A stretch of DNA of 64,000 nucleotides. Source: Polyangiaceae bacterium (GTDB taxonomy: Bacteria; Myxococcota_A; Polyangia; Polyangiales; Polyangiaceae). The number at the start of each line of letters is the position of its first letter. Positions within the stretch are counted from its first letter, which is position 1. Below are positions 35,260 to 44,458 of this stretch, one piece after another. The notes under the pieces are model-generated. The model was given only the letters and a program-made list of their open reading frames with translations. It was not told the origin of the DNA and did no database searches. Where the stretch lies: assembly GCA_016715885.1 (NCBI GenBank), contig JADJXL010000017.1, positions 248,001 to 312,000 of the forward strand, read 5' to 3'. The position numbers and the translations under genes were made by a program.

Positions 35260-35595
35260 TCACCCTGGGGGGAACTGCGACGTAGGTTTGCACTCGTCAC
35301 ACTGACAGAGCGCTCGCAAGTGGCGAAACGTGTAGATGCCCGTGTCGTGCTGATCGCCCCAGGTGAATTGCAGGGCGTAGTTGCCGACTTGCTTGATGTC
35401 TCGGAGCACGAGATCGCCGCCGGGAACGAACTTGATGACGCCCCCATGACCCTGGCAATGCGCGCACGGGCAATACCCACGCAGAATTTCATGCGGCAGG
35501 ATGCTCTTGTGCCCATCCGCCCACTGGATCTCCATGACCTTGGTGCCATGAGGAGCTTTGACGCCCGTTGGTTGGATCTTGGGATCACTGGTCAT
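35260..35595 (-). CDS. DUF971 family protein (gamma-butyrobetaine hydroxylase N-terminal-like)
   Basis: 111 aa. It has the family pattern: a short strand EIQWADGHKSILPHEILRG, then the cysteines CPCAHCQGH, GNYALQFTWGDQHDTGIYTF and a final CQCDEC. The paired Cys motifs suggest a metal or Fe-S site, as proposed for this domain where it occurs alone or fused to gamma-butyrobetaine hydroxylase or the Fe-S scaffold protein Mrp. It lies between accA and engB; DUF971 genes often stand near housekeeping genes. Confidence 0.88.
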   Translation of the reverse strand: MTSDPKIQPTGVKAPHGTKVMEIQWADGHKSILPHEILRGYCPCAHCQGHGGVIKFVPGGDLVLRDIKQVGNYALQFTWGDQHDTGIYTFRHLRALCQCDECKPTSQFPPG

Positions 35596-35647
35596 GCGCG
35601 CCTTCCTTCGATTCCGTGTGCCGCGCTAGCACACGCGCGTGAAGACG

Positions 35648-36595
35648 TCACGCGAGGTACGAACCGAGCGCGCGGAAGCGACGATATCGGTTCTCGACGA
35701 GATCATCCGGGGACAAACTATCGAGCGCCGTGAGGGCTGGCCAGAGAGCTGCATCGAGCAAACTCGCTGCCTTGTCGTGATCCTGATGAGCACCACCTGT
35801 CGGCTCTTCGACGACCGCATCGACGACGCCGAGATGGAGCAATTCGGGCGCCGTGATCTTGAGCTGGCGGGCAGCTTCGTCGGATCGGGATCCATCGTTC
35901 CACAAGATGGCTGCGCAACCTTCGGGCGAGATGACGGAATAGCAGCCGAACTCGAGGACGAGGACGCTGTTGGCGACGCCGAGCGCGAGGGCACCGCCGG
36001 ATCCACCTTCACCGATGATCGTGGCGATGATTGGGACGCGGACTCGAGCCATGGCAGCGAGCGCTGCGCCGATGGCTTCGCTTTGTCCACGCTCTTCCGC
36101 GCCGATGCCGGGATACGCGCCGGGTGTATCGATGAACGTGAGAACGGGCAAACCGAACTTGTCGGCAAGTTCGTAGAGACGAACCGCTTTGCGGTATCCC
36201 TCGGGGTTGGGCATGCCGAAGTTGCGTTTGACGTTTTCTTTCGTCCCGCGACCTTTTTGATGTCCAACGATCACGACGCTTCTGCCGTGATACGAGGCAA
36301 GACCGGCGACGATCGCCGGGTCGTCGGCGAAGCGGCGATCACCCTTGAGCTCGATCCAGCCGGTGAAGAGTCGTTTGACGTAGTCGAGGGTGTAGGGGCG
36401 GCTGGCGTGACGGGAGAGCTGAACTTTTTGGATGGGCGAGAGGTCGGCGAAGATTTCACGTGCGAGGCGTGAGGTTTTTTCTTCGAGACGCGCGAGCTCG
36501 GGTTCGAAGCGGTGATCGGAAGCCGCGAGAGCGCGCAGAGCTTTGACCTTCTCGACGAGCTCGATGATCGGTTTTTCGAATGGCAGGACGAACAT
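35648..36595 (-). CDS. accA: acetyl-CoA carboxylase carboxyltransferase subunit alpha
   Basis: 315 aa, close to the 319 of E. coli AccA. It opens with FEKPIIELVEKVKAL and continues with the AccA signatures IFADLSPIQKVQLSRHASRP, VIVGHQKGRGTKENVKRNFG, PEGYRKAVRLYELADKFGLP and EGGSGGALALGVAN (acyl-CoA oxyanion region). With AccD it transfers the carboxyl group from biotin to acetyl-CoA in fatty-acid synthesis. AccD, AccB and AccC are not in this window. It precedes the DUF971/engB pair on the same strand with a 52-base gap. Confidence 0.95.
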   Translation of the reverse strand: MFVLPFEKPIIELVEKVKALRALAASDHRFEPELARLEEKTSRLAREIFADLSPIQKVQLSRHASRPYTLDYVKRLFTGWIELKGDRRFADDPAIVAGLASYHGRSVVIVGHQKGRGTKENVKRNFGMPNPEGYRKAVRLYELADKFGLPVLTFIDTPGAYPGIGAEERGQSEAIGAALAAMARVRVPIIATIIGEGGSGGALALGVANSVLVLEFGCYSVISPEGCAAILWNDGSRSDEAARQLKITAPELLHLGVVDAVVEEPTGGAHQDHDKAASLLDAALWPALTALDSLSPDDLVENRYRRFRALGSYLA

Positions 36596-36651
36596 GTTTC
36601 AGCGAGCTCTTGCCAACCGCAGCGGAAAAGGACGCGAAAATGGGTGGTTTG

Positions 36652-38655
36652 TCATTCCAGAATCGTCGGTTCGGATACGATGTTGGCACCGACTGGAACC
36701 GACGGTAGTGCGCGGATGACGTTGAAGAGGCGCAGAGGCTTTTCTTTGCCTTTGACCTTGGCGGGCGGAAGCTCTTCGGTTTCGAAGCGTCCTGCAAGCC
36801 GTTCATGCGTCGTCTCGCTGACGACGATTTGTCCTGCGAGAGCGACTGAGCAAAGACGCGCGGACGTATTCGCAACGTCACCGATGACGGTGTACGAGAG
36901 GGCTTTGGAGCTGCCGATGTAGCCTGCGACGAGCGGGCCGGTGTGGATTCCGATGCCAATGGCGAGCGGCGCTTGATCGCGTTCGAGACGAGCGCGATTG
37001 AAGTCGCCGAGCACGGAGCCCATTTCGAGCGCGCAGTAGACGCTTCGAATGGCGTCGTCGGGATGAACGACGGGAGCGCCCCAAAGGGCCATGATCCCGT
37101 CGCCCATGAACTTGTCGAGCGTGCCTTCGTACTTGAAGACCGTGTCCACCATGAGCTCGAAGTAGCCGTTGAGCATCTCGACGAGCTCTTCCGGTCGCGC
37201 ATTTTCGCTCATGGAGGTGAAGCCACGAATGTCGCTGTTGAAGACCGTGCACTCTTCGACGCGTTGGCCACCGAGACGAACTTCGAGCTGACCGCTCATG
37301 ACGCGTTCGGCGATGTTCGGCGAGAGAAGCCGGGAAAAACGCTCGCGCGCAATCGTCTCGGCTTTGATCTGTTCGCCGAGGATGTTGATCTCGATGAACA
37401 TCGATGCTTGGTGCGCGATGGCGACGACGAGCTCGAGGTCTTTGGGCTGGAACTGCGCGAGGGTTTCCGAGTCGAGCCAGAGGACGCCGAGCACGTCTTG
37501 GCTGCTGTTGGGAGCAACGAGCGGCACGACGATGGCGGAGCTGATCCGATTCAGGATCATGCTCTTGCCTTTGGACGCAGCGAAGTCCATGGCTGCGTCG
37601 TGCGTGAGCACCGCAGCGCGCTCTTTGACGACGTGATCGAGGATCGTCGACGAGACGCTGATGGGAGCGACGGTGCCGTCACGACGCTGCATCGCGCGCG
37701 GGACGAACTCGCCGGCCTCGTCGCGGAGAAAGATGACGCCGCGATCGGCGCGAATGAACTTGAAGATGCTCGCGAGGATTTTGTCGAGGAGCTTGTTGGT
37801 GTCGCGCTCCGATGAAATTTCACGCGTGAGCTCGTGCGACAAACGGAGGCGTTCGTAGTCGGCACGGAGCTGATTCATGTCGGTCGCGATGCGTTCGAAA
37901 GGCACGAAGCCCTTTTCGACAGCGGCGATTTGCGTGCCGATTTGCCGCGCTTGATCGTTGAGATCGATGCGGGTTCCTTGCGGCAGAAACGAATGCACGC
38001 CGCCGACGAACGTTCGAGCATCGTGGCCGCGACCCGTCGTCGTCGCTTGAGGCGGCAGCCCGTGCGCATGGGGACTCGGATGCGTCGGAGGAACGGCGGT
38101 CGCAGGCGTACTCGGTCGCGGCGGCTGCATGGGCGCAGGAGGCGCAAAGCCCGACGGTCCCGGGCGCGGCGGCGCGGCGGGCGGGCCGCCTGGACGCGGA
38201 ACGTTGCCGATTTGCGGAAGCTGCGGCGATGACGCGGCGAGCGGCGATTGGCCTTGCGGCGGGCCTCCGGGAGGGCCCCACTGCGGCGCAGGCGCCGGTT
38301 GCGGAGGCGCTGCCATCGGCGCAGGGGCGATCGGTGAAGGCGACACGATGGCGGGACCCGATGCCGGTACAGGGCCGTCGTCGAACCTCCCGCGGGTGGA
38401 CCCGAGAGAGATTTCGTCGCCATGTTTCAGCGGTGCCTCGCCGCGTACCCGTTCGTTGTTGATGAACGTCCCGTTCAGGCTGCCCAGATCGCGAAGGACG
38501 AACTGCGTTCCTCGAAGCTCGATGATGCAGTGTTCTTTGGAAACGATCTTATCGAGAAGCTGAATCGAGTTGTTGGGATGACGCCCCAACGAATTCACGG
38601 GCCGCAGCTCGATGGCCTGCTGCCCTTCGGCGGTCTGCAGGATCAGTCGAGCCAT
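36652..38655 (-). CDS. class III adenylate/guanylate cyclase with FHA and GAF domains
   Basis: 667 aa. Residues 20-90 form an FHA domain (LGRHPNN, SKEHC, LGSLNGTFINNERV), a phosphothreonine-binding module. About 130 Pro/Gly/Ala-rich residues follow as a flexible linker. A GAF domain lies at about 280-420, and a class III cyclase domain at about 460-640 shows FNSDIRGFTSMSE and DKFMGDGIMALWGAP, with both metal-binding aspartates, and IGIGIHTGPLVAGYIG. The FHA domain could dock it to phosphorylated partners of the many Ser/Thr kinases encoded nearby. It is divergent from glpK across a 312-base gap. Confidence 0.92.
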   Translation of the reverse strand: MARLILQTAEGQQAIELRPVNSLGRHPNNSIQLLDKIVSKEHCIIELRGTQFVLRDLGSLNGTFINNERVRGEAPLKHGDEISLGSTRGRFDDGPVPASGPAIVSPSPIAPAPMAAPPQPAPAPQWGPPGGPPQGQSPLAASSPQLPQIGNVPRPGGPPAAPPRPGPSGFAPPAPMQPPRPSTPATAVPPTHPSPHAHGLPPQATTTGRGHDARTFVGGVHSFLPQGTRIDLNDQARQIGTQIAAVEKGFVPFERIATDMNQLRADYERLRLSHELTREISSERDTNKLLDKILASIFKFIRADRGVIFLRDEAGEFVPRAMQRRDGTVAPISVSSTILDHVVKERAAVLTHDAAMDFAASKGKSMILNRISSAIVVPLVAPNSSQDVLGVLWLDSETLAQFQPKDLELVVAIAHQASMFIEINILGEQIKAETIARERFSRLLSPNIAERVMSGQLEVRLGGQRVEECTVFNSDIRGFTSMSENARPEELVEMLNGYFELMVDTVFKYEGTLDKFMGDGIMALWGAPVVHPDDAIRSVYCALEMGSVLGDFNRARLERDQAPLAIGIGIHTGPLVAGYIGSSKALSYTVIGDVANTSARLCSVALAGQIVVSETTHERLAGRFETEELPPAKVKGKEKPLRLFNVIRALPSVPVGANIVSEPTILE

Positions 38656-38967
38656 CGGAATCTCTACGCTCTCCGGGCCTCGGTGAACCGAAATTCGTGC
38701 CCGGCACCGCGACGTTGAAGGTTTTGAGTTTCACGCATGTCGATGGCCGGCATGTTCGGTCCACATCGGTGCTGAATCAGCACGGGCGGAGTCTATGCCG
38801 TCTCGGCGGATTAAGCGAGAGGTTCGGACAGGTCTCGGGCAACGTGCCCGAGCTGCACATCGAAACACCGGCCTAGCTCGCAAAAACATGGGCTCCGCGC
38901 GCATGCACGACGCTCCGTCCGCAGGATCACTCTTTCCTCTGCACGTGCGCCAAGGTAGGCCGAAGCC
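38656..38967. other. 312-base divergent intergenic region with a perfect 15-base dyad
   Basis: This is the only gap above 300 bases. It separates the divergent cyclase and glpK genes and must carry both promoters, though I see no convincing -35/-10 pair. Its clearest element is GTGCTGAATCAGCAC (38769-38783), a perfect inverted repeat with a one-base centre, about 114 bases upstream of the cyclase start and 185 bases upstream of glpK. It is a plausible operator. AAGG lies 13 bases before the glpK start. No small gene was recognised. Confidence 0.5.
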
Positions 38968-40476
38968 ATGGCCGATCTGCTTCTTGCCATCGATCAAGGA
39001 ACCACCGGCACGACGTCGCTCGTGCTCGACACCTCTGGCGTTACGCGCGGACGCGCGACGCGCGAGTTTCCGCAGCACTTCCCCCGACCGGGTCTCGTGG
39101 AGCACGAGCCGGAGGAGATTTGGCAGAGCGTCGTCGATTCCGTGTCCGATGCGCTCGCCTCGGCATCGGTCACGGGCCGAGACATCGCCGCGATCGGCAT
39201 CACGAACCAACGCGAAACCACCGTCGTGTGGGATCGATCCACGGACAAACCGATCCACCGCGCCATCGTTTGGCAAGACAGACGCACGAGCGATGTGTGC
39301 GCGAAGTTGCGGCAAGAGGGGCATGAGCCCAGCGTGAAGAAGACGACGGGACTCGTCTTGGATCCGTACTTCAGCGGGACGAAGGCCGCCTGGCTGCTCG
39401 ACAACGTCGAAGGCGCGCGCAGCCGGGCAAACGCTGGAGAATTGGCGTTCGGTACGATCGACAGCTACCTCGTGTGGCGCCTGTCGGGCGGAGCAAAGCG
39501 CGGCGCTCCGGTGCACGCGACGGATGTGACGAACGCTTCGCGCACGCTGCTCATGAGCCTCGAAACGCTCGATTGGGACGGAGCGATGCTCGACCTGTTC
39601 CGCGTCCCTCGCAGCGTTCTGCCCAAGATCGTCGATTCCGCCGGGAGCATCGCCAAGACAAACGGGTTTCCACATCTGCCCGACGGCACGCCCATCACGG
39701 GAATTGCAGGCGATCAGCAAGCCGCCCTGTTTGGCCAAGCATGCTTCGGCACAGGCGATGCCAAGTGCACCTATGGTACGGGGGCGTTTGTCTTGGTCAA
39801 CACCGGAAACCGCGCGGTCATGAGCCGTTTCGGCCTGCTCACCACGGTGGGTTGGAAAGCGGGCAACGAGGTGGTCTTTGCGCTCGAAGGTAGCTCGTTC
39901 ATTGCGGGAGCTGCGGTGCAGTGGCTCCGTGACGGACTTGGAATCATCAAGAATGCGGCAGACATCGAAGCGCTCGCTCGGTCGGTTTCTTCGAGCGAAG
40001 GGGTGACGTTCGTCCCAGCTCTTTCGGGACTCGGCGCGCCGTATTGGGACTCGGATGCGCGCGGCGTCATCTGTGGCATCACGCGCGGGACGACGGCCGC
40101 TCACCTCGCCCGTGCGACGCTCGAGGGCATCGCGTTGCAAGTGGCGGACCTGCTCCGCGCCATGGGGGACGACCTGGGCAAACCCTTGGCACGCATGCGC
40201 GTCGACGGAGGCGCTGCGAAAAACGACCTGCTCATGCAGTACCAAGCGGACGTCGCCGCTACGGCGATCGAGCGGCCCATCGAGCTCGAGTCGACCGCGC
40301 GCGGCGCGGCCATGCTTGCAGGCGTGGGTGCAGGGCTGTTTGCCGGGGTGCGGGATGCAGCCCGCATGTCCAAGGTCGAGCGAACGTTCGAGGTGGCGAT
40401 GAGTGCCGATGAGCGGGAGAGCCACCTTGCTCGATGGAGTGATGCAGTTGGCCGTTCGCGTTCGGTTCGTGCATAA
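38968..40476 (+). CDS. glpK: glycerol kinase
   Basis: 502 aa, the same length as E. coli GlpK. FGGY-family features: LLAIDQGTTGTTSLVLD at the N-terminus (phosphate loop), GITNQRETTVVWD, IVWQDRRTSD, GTIDSYLVWRLSGG, IAGDQQAALFGQACF, CTYGTGAFVLVNTG, PALSGLGAPYWDSDARG and MRVDGGAAKNDLLMQYQAD. It phosphorylates glycerol to sn-glycerol 3-phosphate. No glycerol facilitator or glycerol-3-phosphate dehydrogenase gene is close by. It is divergent from the cyclase gene. Confidence 0.96.
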   Translation: MADLLLAIDQGTTGTTSLVLDTSGVTRGRATREFPQHFPRPGLVEHEPEEIWQSVVDSVSDALASASVTGRDIAAIGITNQRETTVVWDRSTDKPIHRAIVWQDRRTSDVCAKLRQEGHEPSVKKTTGLVLDPYFSGTKAAWLLDNVEGARSRANAGELAFGTIDSYLVWRLSGGAKRGAPVHATDVTNASRTLLMSLETLDWDGAMLDLFRVPRSVLPKIVDSAGSIAKTNGFPHLPDGTPITGIAGDQQAALFGQACFGTGDAKCTYGTGAFVLVNTGNRAVMSRFGLLTTVGWKAGNEVVFALEGSSFIAGAAVQWLRDGLGIIKNAADIEALARSVSSSEGVTFVPALSGLGAPYWDSDARGVICGITRGTTAAHLARATLEGIALQVADLLRAMGDDLGKPLARMRVDGGAAKNDLLMQYQADVAATAIERPIELESTARGAAMLAGVGAGLFAGVRDAARMSKVERTFEVAMSADERESHLARWSDAVGRSRSVRA

Positions 40477-40491
40477 AGAAAAACATGGTCG

Positions 40492-40519
40492 GACGAACCC
40501 AACGGGGAAATGGTTCGTC
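40492..40519 (+). terminator. hairpin after glpK without a T-run
   Basis: GACGAACC (40492-40499) and GGTTCGTC (40512-40519) form an 8-bp perfect stem around a 12-base loop, 16 bases after the glpK stop. No run of T follows, so it is a weak candidate terminator or an mRNA-end stabiliser. Confidence 0.35.
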
Positions 40520-40736
40520 ATGTCGCGCAAGCGACGAGCATTTCCGACCCGAACCTGCTACCTGCGAGATCCCGAGTTTCCCGAGCTCGAAAGCGAGCAC
40601 ATCAGGTGTCCACGACGATCCTTGGAGCGGCGACAAAAAGCGCGGGTAGCAAACGTGGGCAAGCTTCCGGCGAGGGGAACAGGCACTATGCTGGGAGAGT
40701 TCGGCCCCAAAAAGCAGCACAAAAGCGTAAAATTCT

Positions 40737-41663
40737 ATGACGACGGAGAACTCTCGTTCCCAATCTCATTTGGTTCCCCTTCAGAGGCCCGGTCGACTAC
40801 CGCAGCGTCGGGTCGTGTCGCTGGAAGAGGAGGACATGCCCAAGCCTGAAAATGTCTCCACCACAGGAGGCCCCTACCGCGACATTCCGGTCGACTGGGA
40901 GGCGCTCGAAGATGCCTTCGAAAACAACGCGCCGGAGGTTCATTCGTACCTTCATCTCGTTGCGGGCGACGTGCTCCGCGTCGTCGATGGCGTGGCCGAT
41001 CCGCAGATGCATGCACGCATCGCTGCCGATCCTACGTATCTGCGCATCGATCCGGTGAGCTCACGCGAGCAGTACCGATGGATGGAACGATTCATCCCGA
41101 TGGTCGAAAACCCGGAGCTTGCGGAGAAACTGACGCAAGCCATCGACGGCAAGGGTGCGTTCCGTCGCTTCAAAGATGTTTTGATGGCGTACGGTCCAGA
41201 ACGTGAGCGGTGGTTCTCGTTCCGCAGCGAACGCCTACGCATCTTCATGGAAGCGTGGCTCAATGCGCATGCGCTGAATCCCGTTGCTCGGCCGGTGTGG
41301 GTCCCCGAGATCCCGCCGAAAACCGAAGGGGCAGCGGCGCAACCCGATGCAGGTGTAGGTGCAAGCGCAGGTGCAGGTGCAACCACAACGCGGGAACCGC
41401 GCGAAGAGGTCGCTCCGCAGCGGGACATGCGTCGCGGAAAGAGTGTCGAGACGCTTCGCAAGAATCTGCGCGACATCGCCGATGCGCTCGGACCGCGCGA
41501 CCTCGATACGCTCACCGCGTTCGCCGAGTTCCTCAAGGCTCGCCGCGCAGCTCGCTCGTTTACGCATCACTACGAGCATCCGCTGCCTCATGCCGACGAA
41601 GAACCGGCCCCCGCATCATCGCAAGAAGTCGTAAGCGGCGAAGTGCGCTCCGCTTCGTCTTGA
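40737..41663 (+). CDS. UPF0158 family protein
   Basis: 308 aa. Residues 50-185 match the UPF0158 pattern: DIPVDWEALEDAFENNAPEV, then HSYLHLVAGDVLRVVDG, YLRIDPVSSREQYRWMERFI and GAFRRFKDVLMAYGPERERW. The family has no settled function. The C-terminal third is an Ala/Gly/Thr linker (about 205-235) followed by a charged helical end. No signal peptide; cytoplasmic. It is separated from glpK by 260 bases with no recognised gene. Confidence 0.75.
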   Translation: MTTENSRSQSHLVPLQRPGRLPQRRVVSLEEEDMPKPENVSTTGGPYRDIPVDWEALEDAFENNAPEVHSYLHLVAGDVLRVVDGVADPQMHARIAADPTYLRIDPVSSREQYRWMERFIPMVENPELAEKLTQAIDGKGAFRRFKDVLMAYGPERERWFSFRSERLRIFMEAWLNAHALNPVARPVWVPEIPPKTEGAAAQPDAGVGASAGAGATTTREPREEVAPQRDMRRGKSVETLRKNLRDIADALGPRDLDTLTAFAEFLKARRAARSFTHHYEHPLPHADEEPAPASSQEVVSGEVRSASS

Positions 41664-41685
41664 GCTCGTCCGGACAATCCAACGT

Positions 41686-42372
41686 TCACCGCGCCCGCAC
41701 GAGCGTAACGACGACGCGCGAACGAGCGGTTTGGTAGTACGTCGCGATGGCATCCCCGAGCCGCTGCGCCACGACCCACCGACCGAGCGGCAACGCAACC
41801 TTTTCGTAAGGCTGTCCTGAAAAAGGTGTCGCTCCAGGCGTTGCCAAAAGCGCACGCAATTCCGATTCGCTCGGTTCGAGCATCGGGGCAACCATGCGGT
41901 CCAGATACAGACTCGCCCGGGCTTGCCGACGAAGCAGTGCGTCGATCTCGTCCGTCCCAATGCCTTCAGCCTTTGCAGCGGCGATGAGTTTGTCTCGGCC
42001 ACGCACGCGTTGTTCGAGCACCGCTCGGGCAACCTCTGCACGCGATGCGATCTCGGCTGCCGTGGGCGCGGGAAGCACTGGCAAATTCGACAAGAGCGTT
42101 TCCGCAATGCGACGTTCGAGCGCAGCGCGCACGTGTCTGTCTGTGAACGGAGCGGCTTCGATGTCGGGATCGGCAAGCGCTGCAATGCGCGCCTCGAACG
42201 CCAGCTCGCGTTCGAAAATGAACTGCGGCCGTTCGACCCCGCCCGTCTCTGGCGCGTACCAACGCACGGCCACTCGATCGAGCAAGACGGCCCGCGGCGC
42301 CGCATCTTCCGCATGCACGGAAGAACCGCCGACCGCGATCGCCAGGGCGAGGAGCCAAGTCGCAAGACGCAT
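41686..42372 (-). CDS. exported hypothetical protein (SurA-N-like helical)
   Basis: 228 aa with a clear signal peptide (LATWLLALAIAVGGSSVHAED, cleavage after HA, so residues 1-21). The mature part is helical and charged. The segment ERELAFEARIAALADPDIE, the repeated R/E/A pattern and the AATYYQ-type ending resemble the N-terminal chaperone region of SurA/PpiC peptidyl-prolyl isomerases, but no parvulin domain follows. It faces the BMP gene divergently with only 64 bases between the starts. I do not assign a function. Confidence 0.62.
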   Translation of the reverse strand: MRLATWLLALAIAVGGSSVHAEDAAPRAVLLDRVAVRWYAPETGGVERPQFIFERELAFEARIAALADPDIEAAPFTDRHVRAALERRIAETLLSNLPVLPAPTAAEIASRAEVARAVLEQRVRGRDKLIAAAKAEGIGTDEIDALLRRQARASLYLDRMVAPMLEPSESELRALLATPGATPFSGQPYEKVALPLGRWVVAQRLGDAIATYYQTARSRVVVTLVRAR

Positions 42373-42436
42373 GGATGCTGGAAATATACTCGGCTCGCGC
42401 TGTCCTGCAGAAGCGCGACTGCGCTAGCGTAGACAC

Positions 42437-43492
42437 ATGGCCAAAAGCGCCGTGAGCACGCGATCGAGACTACCCATCGTCACGCTTTGCGTTGCGCTCG
42501 CGGCAGCCGCGTCGGCGTTTTTGCCGGCACGCGTCGACGACGAGCCAAAGGGAGGAGCTCACCAAGACGTTCGTATTGGGCTCGTCTTCGACGTCGGCGG
42601 GCGCGGGGACAAAAGCTTCAACGATGCAGCGTACGAGGGTTTGTCTCGTGCGGCACGTGAGCTTGGCGTGACCACCGAGGTCCTCGAGCCGAGCGGCGCT
42701 GAAGATCGCGAAGCCGCCATGCGCCTCTTCGCAGCTCGCGGTTTCGATCTGGTGATCGGCGTCGGGTTCATCTTTTCAACCGACGTGAACGTCGTTGCCA
42801 AAGCGTTCCCCAACACGCCCTTTGCGTGCATCGATTACGCGCCGCCGTTCGATGGATCGCCCGTGCCAGACAACGTTTTAGGCCTGCGTTTTCGCGAAGA
42901 AGAAGGCTCGTTTCTCGTCGGAGCCGTCGCGGGTTCCATCACCAAGACGAATCGCGTGGGGTTTGTCGGAGGCATGGACATCCCGCTCATTCGCAAATTC
43001 GAGGCGGGTTATCGAGCGGGCGTGCGCGAAGTTTGTCCAACCTGCGTCGTGTATGCGGGCTACGCAGGAACGACACCGGATGCATTTCGGGATCCCGTGA
43101 AGGGCAAAGCGATCGCGAACAGCCAAATCGCAGGCGGTGCAGACGTCATCTATCACGCGTCCGGAACGACGGGGCACGGCGTGTTCGAAGCAGCTCGAGA
43201 CATGGGCGTGAAGGCCATCGGTGTCGATGCGGATCAACACGACGAAATGCCTGGCACGGTCGTGACGAGCATGATCAAGCGTGGCGATGTCGCGGTCTTC
43301 GACACGATCCGCGCCGTGACGGAAAAACGATTCAAAGGCGGGCTCAGGTCGTTCGGATTGGCGGACAATGGCGTGGGATACGTCGACGAGGGACCTCACG
43401 CGCGAGGCGTTCCGGATGACGTGAAGAAGCGCGTCGATGCGCTGGCCGAGAAAGTCGTTCGCGGCGAGATCAAGGTGCCTGATCAGTTGTGA
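42437..43492 (+). CDS. BMP/PnrA-type ABC substrate-binding protein
   Basis: 351 aa. A signal sequence at the N-terminus lacks an obvious lipobox, so the protein is probably periplasmic rather than lipidated. Family features: IGLVFDVGGRGDKSFNDAAY, DLVIGVGFIFSTDVN, RFREEEGSFLVGAVAGSI, GFVGGMDIPLIRKFEAGYRA, YHASGTTGHGVFEAA and VIGVDADQ-like text near 255. Such proteins bind nucleosides or related compounds for ABC importers, but no permease or ATPase gene accompanies it here. Confidence 0.9.
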   Translation: MAKSAVSTRSRLPIVTLCVALAAAASAFLPARVDDEPKGGAHQDVRIGLVFDVGGRGDKSFNDAAYEGLSRAARELGVTTEVLEPSGAEDREAAMRLFAARGFDLVIGVGFIFSTDVNVVAKAFPNTPFACIDYAPPFDGSPVPDNVLGLRFREEEGSFLVGAVAGSITKTNRVGFVGGMDIPLIRKFEAGYRAGVREVCPTCVVYAGYAGTTPDAFRDPVKGKAIANSQIAGGADVIYHASGTTGHGVFEAARDMGVKAIGVDADQHDEMPGTVVTSMIKRGDVAVFDTIRAVTEKRFKGGLRSFGLADNGVGYVDEGPHARGVPDDVKKRVDALAEKVVRGEIKVPDQL

Positions 43493-43510
43493 TGAATCCG
43501 TCGTGAAGCG

Positions 43511-44458
43511 TCACCACTTCACGAGCACTTTTGGCGGGTTGATCTCGACCTTCAAGTTGTTCACGTCGAGCAGGACATCGAGATACGCGCTGCCGGGCTT
43601 GTTCACGTCGACCCCTGTCACGTTTTGCGGTTCGACGCGTGGCACGAGTGCTTCGGGTGAGACCGCGTTCACGTCTTCGTCGGACCCCACGAGTCGCACT
43701 TTGACCGTCGGAGGTGTCGTCGCTGCGCGCGTGAGTCCAACGACTTCGACCCGAAGGTTGGCGAACTCTTTCTTGGCCAGCACGCGCGCAATTTCAACGG
43801 TCGCGGTCACCGTATCGACGTCGTAGGTGACGAGCTTTGGAGGTTTGTCCAAAGGCAACGGGCGCCGATATACCCCCTCGGTCAAACCCGTCACGTCGAA
43901 CGGTGCAGAACGTGCGTATTGCAGCCCGTCGACAAGCGATCGTGGACCTCGCGCCTGAACCTTTTCCGGCTCGGAGCGAATCACTCCTTTGACTTCAAAG
44001 GATGGCGCGGGTTCGCCCGTGCGCGCGATCTGCACAGGAATCGCATGTGTAACGACGTCGTCCCAACGGATCTCGATCGACGGCGGACTGATTTCCACGA
44101 CGGAGACGCCTGCCGGCGTTCGGAACATGCCGGGTTCGAGCTCGATGTTCGTCTCGCGGCCGCTCCTCAAGTTGAGGTTCAGCGTGCCGAGATCATCGCT
44201 TCGCAAGCCGTCCAGTTGCGTGCGCGAGCCACGCAGCGTGACCTTCACCTCGTTGGGGATCTGCGTCATGATCTGCCGATTCGCGCTCTCCGGCGGCATG
44301 ATCGTCACGATGCTGACCGATACCGTGCGTTCGGCGTTTTCGGCGCCGTGAATGAACGCGTAGATCCCGAGCGCACAGAGCAACGACAAGATCTTGAGTC
44401 CGATGTTGTCGAGGAACGCTCCGCGAACCGTTTCACGAAATCCACCCTTGGCCGTCAT
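43511..44458 (-). CDS. cdaR: YbbR-domain protein, CdaA regulator CdaR
   Basis: 315 aa. A single N-terminal membrane helix (LKILSLLCALGIYAFIHG) is followed by three repeated YbbR beta domains, visible as the repeated proline-led strands with VxxITxxP-type ends. In the family this protein sits outside the membrane and binds and modulates the diadenylate cyclase CdaA. The start overlaps the cdaA stop by four bases (ATGA), as in most cdaA-cdaR pairs. It ends 19 bases from the convergent BMP gene. Confidence 0.87.
   Translation of the reverse strand: MTAKGGFRETVRGAFLDNIGLKILSLLCALGIYAFIHGAENAERTVSVSIVTIMPPESANRQIMTQIPNEVKVTLRGSRTQLDGLRSDDLGTLNLNLRSGRETNIELEPGMFRTPAGVSVVEISPPSIEIRWDDVVTHAIPVQIARTGEPAPSFEVKGVIRSEPEKVQARGPRSLVDGLQYARSAPFDVTGLTEGVYRRPLPLDKPPKLVTYDVDTVTATVEIARVLAKKEFANLRVEVVGLTRAATTPPTVKVRLVGSDEDVNAVSPEALVPRVEPQNVTGVDVNKPGSAYLDVLLDVNNLKVEINPPKVLVKW

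Noticed and set aside
35260..36595. Treating the engB-DUF971-accA run as a fatty-acid operon
   Set aside because: engB and DUF971 are joined by six bases, but accA is 52 bases away and the functions are unrelated; co-transcription is possible without a shared pathway.
38731..40530. A 599-codon open frame antisense to glpK
   Set aside because: It runs opposite a gene with full GlpK motifs, is Arg/His-rich, has no domain and no ribosome-binding site. Long antisense frames are normal in G+C-rich coding DNA.
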